Shown here: positions 1 to 5,644 of the stretch, one piece after another
How the letters are laid out: each line of letters opens with the position of its first letter
Numbering within the stretch: position 1 is the first letter of the stretch
The notes under the pieces: model-generated
Databases searched by the model: none
What the model saw: only the letters and a program-made list of their open reading frames with translations
What the model was told of the DNA's origin: nothing
Made by a program: the position numbers and the translations under genes
NCBI GenBank assembly: GCA_946887065.1
Contig: CAMPKL010000142.1
Coordinates: 1 to 7,786, forward strand
Direction: 5' to 3'
DNA from: an uncultured Bryobacterales bacterium
GTDB taxonomy: Bacteria; Acidobacteriota; Terriglobia; Bryobacterales; UBA6623
Length of the DNA: 7,786 bases

Positions 1-1
1 G

Positions 2-1594
2 CCGGCCGAAGCCGTCAATTGGGTAGTCGACTACGAGTCGATCGATGCCTCGGCCCTCGCTGAGTTCGACGAATCCGGCATCTGGGACCCCGGAATGGAC
101 CCGTTCCCGCCCAGCCGCGCCGAGGCCGTACGCCTCGCCCGCGAGAACGGCGGCAAGGCGCTGGGCGAAGCCGAGTTGCCCGAAGGCTCATCGCGCCGCT
201 TGCAGCCCATTGTCGATAAGTTCTTCTACAGCCTGCGCGCCAATACCGCTGAAAACCGCAGGCTCGCTTTGTGGTGGGCGGATCGAATGGTCGCCACCCC
301 GCGTCCGCTTGAGGAAAAGCTGACTTTCTTCTGGCACGGCCACTTCGCCACGTCCGAAACCAAGGTGCGCGACTACCGCATGATGCTCGTGCAAAACCGC
401 ATGTTGCGGGCCAAGGCATCGGGAAGCTTCCGCGACTTGCTGTTGGGAATCATGCGCGACCCCGCCATGTTGGTGTATCTCGACAACGGCGAAAACGTGA
501 AGGACCATCCCAACGAAAACTTCGGACGCGAACTGCTGGAACTCTTTACTCTCGGCGTCGGCAACTACACCGAGCAGGATATCCGCGAGGCCTCGCGCGC
601 CTTTACGGGTTGGACGAACGACGTTCTGGAGTTTCGCTTTGATCCCGCTCTGCACGACGCGGGCTCCAAAACATTCCTCGGGCGCGAGGGGAACTTCGGC
701 GGCGAGGAGATCGTCGACATTATCTTGGAACAACCGGCGACCGCAGAGTTCATCGCCGCCAAGCTCTATCGCTTTTTTGTTCGCGAAGAGATTTCAGACT
801 CAGCCCGCGCGGCACTCGGGAAAACATTTCGTGAAGCGCACTACGAGATTAAACCGCTCCTGAAGACGATCTTCCTCTCGCGTGACTTCTACAGCGAGCC
901 TTCGGTCGCCACACAGATCAAGAGCCCCGTGCAGCTGTTCGTCTCGACTTACCGCAAACTCGGCGTCAAGCAGGCGCCAACAGCGCCCGATTTCAACGAT
1001 CTCACCGAGCCGCTGGGACAGTCGTTGCTCTATCCGCCGAACGTCGCCGGATGGGCGGGCGGGCGGACGTGGATCACGCCGGCGACGCTGCTGGAGCGCG
1101 GCAACGCCATGCGAGGCATTCTTTATCCTCCCGACCTGGCCAAATACGGCCATCCCGATCGAGTCATCCCGCGCATCTACGCGGTGGTCGGCGAGCGCAT
1201 GGCCCAGGGCATGAACATCACCAACGCGACGAACTCCGGCGACTCGGCGATCAGCATGCTCGCCGACGCCGATGAAGACTTCAATACGCGCTACGGCGTC
1301 TACCGGGGCTACCTGATGGCGCATGAGCGAGTGAAGCTGATTCCGCGGCATACGGCCCAACTCGATCTGACCTCGATGTTGCGCGGGGCAGGCGCCGAAA
1401 CGGCCGCGGCGGCGGTCGATCACCTGCTGTTGCGCTTCTTGCGCGCGCCGCTGGGGAGCGATGACCGTCAAGCGTTAGTCGCCTATCTTGAAGAACAGCT
1501 AGGCTCGGAGACGCTTGCGAGCGACGCGGCGGACCAGGCGCTGCGCAGCGTTCTCTACTTGATCTTGAGTTCCCCCGAATACCAACTGGGATGA
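2..1594 (+). CDS. DUF1800 family protein, 5' end outside window
   Basis: The reading frame is open from the first bases of the window, so the start lies upstream. The ATG at 95 is an internal Met, because well-matched DUF1800 sequence precedes it. The visible part is 530 residues. Family hallmarks are the FWHGHFATS block (from about nt 329), the PNENFGRELLELFTLG block (from about nt 509) running into an NYTEQD..EASRAFTGW segment, the HDAGSKTFLG motif (from about nt 653), and a C-terminal AGWAGGRTWITPATLLER segment. Family members are usually about 450-600 residues, so only a short N-terminal piece is likely missing; it may include the export signal. DUF1800 has no established reaction. Its genes are regularly followed by a DUF1501 gene, as here after 7 nt, which implies joint function, probably outside the cytoplasm. 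The family assignment is firm; the role is unknown. Confidence 0.93.
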   Translation, partial: PAEAVNWVVDYESIDASALAEFDESGIWDPGMDPFPPSRAEAVRLARENGGKALGEAELPEGSSRRLQPIVDKFFYSLRANTAENRRLALWWADRMVATPRPLEEKLTFFWHGHFATSETKVRDYRMMLVQNRMLRAKASGSFRDLLLGIMRDPAMLVYLDNGENVKDHPNENFGRELLELFTLGVGNYTEQDIREASRAFTGWTNDVLEFRFDPALHDAGSKTFLGREGNFGGEEIVDIILEQPATAEFIAAKLYRFFVREEISDSARAALGKTFREAHYEIKPLLKTIFLSRDFYSEPSVATQIKSPVQLFVSTYRKLGVKQAPTAPDFNDLTEPLGQSLLYPPNVAGWAGGRTWITPATLLERGNAMRGILYPPDLAKYGHPDRVIPRIYAVVGERMAQGMNITNATNSGDSAISMLADADEDFNTRYGVYRGYLMAHERVKLIPRHTAQLDLTSMLRGAGAETAAAAVDHLLLRFLRAPLGSDDRQALVAYLEEQLGSETLASDAADQALRSVLYLILSSPEYQLG

Positions 1595-1601
1595 CGAAGG
1601 C

Positions 1602-2816
1602 ATGAAAACACGACGTACCTTCTTGCGCGACGGCCTGTCCGGTATTGGCGTCACCGCCGGCTTGCCCCTGCTGCTTGGACGCGCTTCCCAAGCGCTGGCT
1701 GCCGAGGAGCGGCAGTCCGACCGCATTCTTGTGGTCGTCGAGTTGTCGGGCGGCAACGATGGCCTCAATACGGTCGTGCCTTTCAACAACGACGAGTATT
1801 ACCGCGTCCGCCCAAACCTAGGAATACCCAAAAATAAGGCGATCGCTATCGCCGACGACGCAGGCTTCCACCCATCGTTGGTTGGATTCGAGCGGTTATA
1901 CAAAGACGGTTTGATGGCGGTGGTGGAAGGTTGCGGCTATCCGAATCCGAGCCTGTCACACTTCTCCTCGATGGGCTACTGGCACACCGGCGTACCGAAC
2001 AGCGGCGAGTCGTTGGGCTGGGTGGGCCGATTCGCGGACGCCTACGATCCGGAGAGCAAGCCCAACGAGATCATCAATATCGGTAGTTCACAATCACCGG
2101 CGGTGCGCGCTGAAGCGCATTCCCCCCTCGTATTCGACGATCCAAGGCAGCTTCGCCGCGAGGGCAGCGGAGCGGAGCAAACGGCGCTGGCTCGCTATGC
2201 CAGCGGGGACGAGTCGGCTAACCCGGCGCTGGCCTTCTTGCGTTCGACGGCCAAGAACGCGGCCGAGGGCGGCGCTTTGGTACGCGACGCGTGGGCATCC
2301 TACAGCACGCCGGTCGACTATGGCTTGGGCGTGGGAGTCGCCACGGATCTGCGCAAGGTTGCGGCGCTGATTGCGGCGGACTTGCCCACACGGATCTATT
2401 ACGTCAGCTATCGCGGCAACGCCTTCGATACGCACGTTCTTCAGGCAGATCTGCACGATCGGCTGCTCATGTACACCGCCGACGCGGTGAACGGCTTCAT
2501 GAAAGATCTTGAGCGCATCGGCCGCCGCCAAGACGTGGCGGTGATGATGTTTACCGAGTTTGGCCGCCGTGTGGAAGAGAACGCCAGCCAAGGGACCGAC
2601 CACGGCACGGCCGGCCCGATGTTCGTTGTGGGCGAGGGCGTCCAAGGCGGCTTCTACGGTAAAACGCCCAGCCTCACCGATCTCGACGACGGCAACTTAA
2701 AGATGACGACGGACTTCCGGCGCGTTTACTCGACGATGATCGCTGAGTGGATGGAGTATCAAGATACTGCGTCCATCCTGAAGGGCGAGTTCCCGCCTTT
2801 GGGCATCTTCGGGTAG
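1602..2816 (+). CDS. DUF1501 family protein, Tat-exported
   Basis: This is a complete protein of 404 residues. The N-terminus carries a twin-arginine signal (RRTFLRD, residues 4-10), a hydrophobic stretch and an ALA-A cleavage site near residue 33, so it is exported folded to the periplasm. DUF1501 blocks are clear: ELSGGNDGLN (47-56), SLSHF (117-121), FDTH (275-278), TEFGRR (318-323), GTDHG (331-335) and TDFRRVYSTMI (370-380). The Asp/His-rich motifs resemble metal-binding sites of the alkaline phosphatase superfamily, to which DUF1501 is generally related, but no substrate is established. The start is the ATG 7 nt after the DUF1800 stop. Only a weak GGGA lies at a useful distance upstream, so translation may be coupled to the preceding gene. 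The full motif set argues for an intact, functional protein. Confidence 0.94.
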   Translation: MKTRRTFLRDGLSGIGVTAGLPLLLGRASQALAAEERQSDRILVVVELSGGNDGLNTVVPFNNDEYYRVRPNLGIPKNKAIAIADDAGFHPSLVGFERLYKDGLMAVVEGCGYPNPSLSHFSSMGYWHTGVPNSGESLGWVGRFADAYDPESKPNEIINIGSSQSPAVRAEAHSPLVFDDPRQLRREGSGAEQTALARYASGDESANPALAFLRSTAKNAAEGGALVRDAWASYSTPVDYGLGVGVATDLRKVAALIAADLPTRIYYVSYRGNAFDTHVLQADLHDRLLMYTADAVNGFMKDLERIGRRQDVAVMMFTEFGRRVEENASQGTDHGTAGPMFVVGEGVQGGFYGKTPSLTDLDDGNLKMTTDFRRVYSTMIAEWMEYQDTASILKGEFPPLGIFG

Positions 2817-2852
2817 AGCGCTCTGTCATGGGTAGGCTGGACCTTCAGCCCT

Positions 2853-2861
2853 AGGAGGAGG
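2853..2861 (+). promoter_or_regulatory. Strong Shine-Dalgarno before the propeller gene
   Basis: The run AGGAGGAGG ends 2 nt before ATG 2864, and its first AGGAGG is 5 nt from that ATG. A second in-frame ATG at 2870 has the more usual spacing (8-11 nt), so either start may be used; the products differ by two residues. The signal is far stronger than at the two upstream genes, so this gene probably recruits ribosomes on its own even if cotranscribed. A weak five-pair hairpin (GGCTG 2835-2839 with CAGCC 2846-2850) sits directly upstream. Confidence 0.75.
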
Positions 2862-2863
2862 AC

Positions 2864-3655
2864 ATGAGGATGTTCGGTCGCATCTCTCGGCGCCGGTTCA
2901 TTGCAACGTCGAGCTTGATTCCACTCTGCGCGCAGCGCGCGATGGCGGTTGCCACACAGGCTGACAAAGAAAAACTTCCCGTCGTCGCCAAACGTGTCGA
3001 GAAGGCGTTCCGTGCGCCCTGTCGGCAACCTAACGCCTTGCAGGCGGTTCCCGACGGCCTGTGGATCCTCGATCAGGTTGATCCGAACAAGGCGTATAAG
3101 GTGCGCTACGAGGATGGCTCCATCCTCCACGAAATCCAAACCGAATCAATCCACGGCAGCGGGATTACGTTCGGCAATGGCGCTCTATGGATCGGCTCCA
3201 CTTGGGGATTGAAGACGCTGAAGGTCGACCCCGACAGCGGCAAGACGTTGAAGTCCTTCGACACGCATGGCGCCGGCATGAACAAATTCGGCAATCCGAC
3301 ACGGCCGTCAGGCGCGCACGGCATAGAGTGGGTAGGGAATCAGTATTGGGTCGCGGTGCCGGCCTCGGGCCTGGTCTACCTGATCGAACCGGAGACCGGC
3401 GACATCGTGCGCAGTATTCCCGCCCCCGGCTGGCGCACTCACGGTGTGGCTTGGGACGACGGCGCGCTGTGGTGCGTGGAGACGTCCGAGCGCGCCATCT
3501 ACAAGATGGATCCCAAGGACGGCAAGCTGCTGGCCAAAATTCAACTCAGCGAACAAGATCCCGAACCGCACGGCATGACGCTCAGAGACGGAGTTTTTTG
3601 GTATTGCGATGCCGGCAGCCGCGACCACGCCGGGTGGGTCTGCCGGCTCATTTAG
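2864..3655 (+). CDS. Tat-exported beta-propeller protein (Vgb/NHL-like)
   Basis: This protein of 263 residues has a Tat signal (SRRRFIA, residues 8-14) and an AMA cleavage site near residue 28. The mature part is built from about five repeats of roughly 42 residues. Each has the pattern HG-(I/V/M)-x-(F/W)-x2-G-x-(L/Y/F)-W followed by a D/E-P-x-(S/T/D)-G-x turn. The repeat Trp residues are W67, W109, W162, W203 and W246. This is typical of small beta-propellers such as the virginiamycin-B-lyase/SMP-30/NHL and glutaminyl-cyclase-like groups. His-Gly dipeptides open four of the blades (H97, H152, H193, H236). The mature domain of about 235 residues is short for a six- or seven-bladed propeller and would suit five blades. 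It sits 47 nt after the DUF1501 gene on the same strand, so it is probably in the same operon. The fold is well supported; no enzymatic function can be read. Confidence 0.85.
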   Translation: MRMFGRISRRRFIATSSLIPLCAQRAMAVATQADKEKLPVVAKRVEKAFRAPCRQPNALQAVPDGLWILDQVDPNKAYKVRYEDGSILHEIQTESIHGSGITFGNGALWIGSTWGLKTLKVDPDSGKTLKSFDTHGAGMNKFGNPTRPSGAHGIEWVGNQYWVAVPASGLVYLIEPETGDIVRSIPAPGWRTHGVAWDDGALWCVETSERAIYKMDPKDGKLLAKIQLSEQDPEPHGMTLRDGVFWYCDAGSRDHAGWVCRLI

Positions 3656-3664
3656 ACCACCAGC

Positions 3665-4243
3665 CTAGTGCGGATAACCCGGTAGCCTCGGCATTCCGGG
3701 CTTCCAATCCGGAAGCGGAGCCCAGTTATTCCGGTTGGGCATCTCGATCTTCGGCAGACTCTGGGCGTCGATGACCTTCTCCTCCGGGATCAGATCGTTG
3801 ATGTAGAGCATATACGCCGTCAGCGCATAGACCTCATCGGCGGTGAGGGTTCCTTCGGCGCCGAGCGGCATAGCCCGGTTGAGGTAGTCCCAGACCAGGG
3901 TCGCGTACGGCGCGCGTATCGGCAGGATTCGCCCCAAATCCCAGGGGTCGGCATCCGGTCCCTTTTCGAGCTTCACCAACCTCGGCGCGGCGCCGTCTAC
4001 GCCCTTGGCGCCGTGGCACGCCGCGCACGCTTTCTGCTCATACACCAACGCACCTTCCTTGGCCGTCCCGCGCCCCGGCGGCAATTCCTCTCCGGTAGGA
4101 CTGATGGAGATATCCCAGGCGCGGATTTCCTCTTCGGTTGGGGTTCTGCCCACACCGTACGTCGGCGACTGCGCCAGCGCGGCGGACCCCAAGAGCATGA
4201 CGATCGGCAGAAGCCTAAGTAATCGCGTTGTGTACGATCCCAT
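3665..4243 (-). CDS. SoxD-like monoheme cytochrome c, partner of SoxC
   Basis: This protein of 192 residues has a Sec signal peptide (hydrophobic residues 8-20, cleavage after ALA at 24). One heme-c site, CAACH, lies at 73-77, and M125 in RAMPLG is the likely distal ligand. The segment before the heme (YGVGRTPTEEEIRAWDISISP, first residues 29 onward) matches the start of SoxD-type cytochromes, which transfer electrons from the molybdenum subunit. It has only one heme, unlike the diheme SoxD of Paracoccus. The C-terminal 35 residues are rich in Pro and Asn and contain no second heme motif. I chose the ATG at 4243 because it begins the signal peptide and has GGAGG 10 nt upstream. A longer in-frame reading back to 4432 only shadows the upstream gene. 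The start lies 29 nt inside the end of the dehydrogenase gene, which suggests translational coupling. It should accept electrons from sulfite oxidation in the periplasm. Confidence 0.9.
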   Translation of the reverse strand: MGSYTTRLLRLLPIVMLLGSAALAQSPTYGVGRTPTEEEIRAWDISISPTGEELPPGRGTAKEGALVYEQKACAACHGAKGVDGAAPRLVKLEKGPDADPWDLGRILPIRAPYATLVWDYLNRAMPLGAEGTLTADEVYALTAYMLYINDLIPEEKVIDAQSLPKIEMPNRNNWAPLPDWKPGMPRLPGYPH

Positions 4244-5465
4244 CGCTGTCGATCCTCCACGGCTGAACGGAATTGTCCTGGCCCGGCACGCTAAAATTAC
4301 CGCCCGCCCGTGCGTTGAAGAACGCGGCGACCTGGGCGCGGGTGGGTTGCACTTGACCCAACTCGTCCGTGCAGCGCGACAGGATTTGCGTCTCCTTCCC
4401 ATCCCAATTCCACGGGATGCCGAACCGGGCATGCGCCATGCGATGCGCCGTCCCCTTAATCTCCGCGTCGGTCCAGCGCCGCCCGCCGTCGGTCGAAACT
4501 TCCACTCTGGCGACGGCGCCCCCGCCGGACCAGGCTAAGCCGCTGATTTCGTAGAACCCCTTGCCGGGCAGTTGCTGTCCACCGGAAGGAAACGTGATCA
4601 CCGATTTCGGGCCGATCTGATAACCCAGCGCAGCGCGCTCCGGTTCCCGATTCAGATGCCCAAAGTCGCTGTAAGTCATGTAGTAGCGGTCCACCGCCTT
4701 AATTCGTCTCAGATACTTCGAGTTAAAGATGCCTTCGAAGCCGGGAACCAGCAGCCGCAGCGGAAAGCCTTGCTGGGGCCGCAGCGCCTCGCCGTTCATG
4801 CCATAGGCCACCATGCAGTCGTCCATGGCTTTTGCCATCGGAATACTCGATGCTCCTTTCACTTCCTCCGCGCCTTCCGCAACAATCCATGGCGCCGCGT
4901 CCTTCACGCCGCACTCCTTGAGCAAGACCGACAGCAGCACCCCGGTCCATTCGGCGCAGCTAGTCATTCCGTGCGATTCCTGAACGGTTTTTTGCTCGGG
5001 CCTCGAACGGTTCCCCGCGCACTCGATGAAGTGGGGACGCGTGACGGAAGGGAGGCGCTTCAAGTCCTCCATCGTGAAGGTCAGCGGACGGTCCACCATC
5101 CCGTGGATCATGAGGCGGTGTTCCCGGGGGTCGATGTCCGGGATGTAAGACCCCCGAGTCGTCCCCACAAAGTGGAGCGAGGACGGCGTGATCGTCCCCA
5201 CCGAATCCTGCAGCGGCGACGCTACATGAAAAACCAGCCCAAAGTGATCGGGCGAGTCTCGGCCGCCTGGCGGGTGCGGTATGCGCACCGAGGTCACAAA
5301 GCGGGAGCGCTCCCCGTAGGCGACCATCTCGTCTGAGCCCTTGATGAACTCTGCATGTCCGGGCGATTGTGCCCCGGCGGGGCTTACCGCCCCTAGGGTC
5401 AACCCGCCCGCCAAAGCGGCGCCGCCTTTTAGGAATCTCCTTCGATCCGGTCCTTTCGCATCCAT
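4215..5465 (-). CDS. soxC: SoxC/SorA-like molybdopterin sulfite (sulfane) dehydrogenase
   Basis: This protein of 416 residues begins with a Tat signal (DRRRFLK, residues 7-13) and an AGA-Q cleavage site near 32, as expected for a cofactor-loaded periplasmic enzyme. An oxidoreductase molybdopterin-binding domain (about 95-265) carries HFIECAGNR with C149 as the expected Mo-ligating Cys, HGMTSCAEWTGV (165-176), and FPLRLLVPGFEG (234-245) followed by YLRRI. A Mo-cofactor dimerisation domain (about 285-410) shows VEVSTDGGRRW and PWNWDG. The family oxidises sulfite, or sulfane sulfur in the Sox complex, and passes electrons to a c-type cytochrome, which is encoded next. The ATG at 5465 was chosen because GGAGGAG lies about 8 nt upstream and the Tat motif follows at once; an ATG at 5552 would add 29 residues that look like leader DNA. 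No other sox genes are visible, and the ECAGNR motif departs from the ECPANGG-type motif I recall for Paracoccus SoxC. The soxC symbol therefore marks the family, not proof of a Sox pathway. Confidence 0.9.
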   Translation of the reverse strand: MDAKGPDRRRFLKGGAALAGGLTLGAVSPAGAQSPGHAEFIKGSDEMVAYGERSRFVTSVRIPHPPGGRDSPDHFGLVFHVASPLQDSVGTITPSSLHFVGTTRGSYIPDIDPREHRLMIHGMVDRPLTFTMEDLKRLPSVTRPHFIECAGNRSRPEQKTVQESHGMTSCAEWTGVLLSVLLKECGVKDAAPWIVAEGAEEVKGASSIPMAKAMDDCMVAYGMNGEALRPQQGFPLRLLVPGFEGIFNSKYLRRIKAVDRYYMTYSDFGHLNREPERAALGYQIGPKSVITFPSGGQQLPGKGFYEISGLAWSGGGAVARVEVSTDGGRRWTDAEIKGTAHRMAHARFGIPWNWDGKETQILSRCTDELGQVQPTRAQVAAFFNARAGGNFSVPGQDNSVQPWRIDSDGIVHNAIT

Positions 5466-5473
5466 GAGTTTCT

Positions 5474-5509
5474 CCTCCGCGGATGATTTTGCTCGGAGTT
5501 CGCTCTCCG
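5474..5509 (-). promoter_or_regulatory. Leader of the dehydrogenase unit with alternative SD pairing
   Basis: Read on the minus strand, the leader contains CGGAG (5509-5505), a 6-nt loop and CTCCG (5498-5494), followed 14 nt later by the Shine-Dalgarno region CGGAGGAG (5479-5472). The middle CTCCG can pair with the first CGGAG or with the CGGAG of the Shine-Dalgarno sequence, but not with both. A palindrome TCCGCGGA (5476-5483) overlaps the Shine-Dalgarno sequence. The stems are only five pairs long, so a regulatory role is an inference. Confidence 0.3.
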
Positions 5510-5518
5510 TTGGTCGAA

Positions 5519-5547
5519 AGTATACGCCAGTCTCCAGGACCAAGCGA
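5519..5547 (-). promoter_or_regulatory. Putative sigma70-type promoter of the dehydrogenase unit
   Basis: On the minus strand TATACT (5524-5519) is one base from the -10 consensus. At 17-nt spacing the -35 position reads TCGCTT (5547-5542), a poor match, so the promoter may depend on an activator. Transcription would start near 5512, giving a leader of about 47 nt that begins just before the CGGAG/CTCCG inverted repeat. No comparable promoter could be found for the divergent + strand gene in the same 179-nt region. Confidence 0.4.
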
Positions 5548-5644
5548 GCCAAATCCGGATTGTCCCGCTACGCGGAACCCGCATGGAACTCGGCGGCCAA
5601 AATTGCGGTTGCTCCGCCTCGAATCCGCGTGAAACACTTTCCCA

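Noticed and set aside
95..97. ATG as the start of the DUF1800 gene
   Set aside because: The frame is open upstream to the window edge and the 31 preceding residues read as ordinary DUF1800 sequence. The gene is cut by the window rather than starting here.
800..1471. A 223-codon minus-strand frame inside the DUF1800 gene
   Set aside because: It is a low-complexity Arg-rich shadow frame with no motif, antisense to conserved DUF1800 sequence.
3635..3660. A hairpin GGTCT (3637-3641) with AGACC (3654-3658) at the convergent gene ends, as a bidirectional terminator
   Set aside because: It has only five pairs with a 12-nt loop and no T-run on either strand. It overlaps the propeller stop codon and is too weak to call.
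4244..4432. An N-terminal extension of the cytochrome gene back to an ATG at 4432
   Set aside because: The 63 extra residues are Arg/Pro-rich, lie antisense-free but out of frame over the SoxC-like gene, and would bury the clear Sec signal peptide. The ATG at 4243 has GGAGG upstream.
4572..5336. A 254-codon plus-strand frame opposite the SoxC-like gene
   Set aside because: Its translation is rich in His and Arg with no recognisable motif, as expected for the complement of a GC-rich coding sequence. It lies wholly within a well-supported gene.
5466..5552. A start for the SoxC-like gene at 5552
   Set aside because: The added 29 residues match no Tat signal, overlap the putative promoter and leader, and displace the twin-arginine motif from the N-terminus. 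The ATG at 5465 has a far better Shine-Dalgarno.
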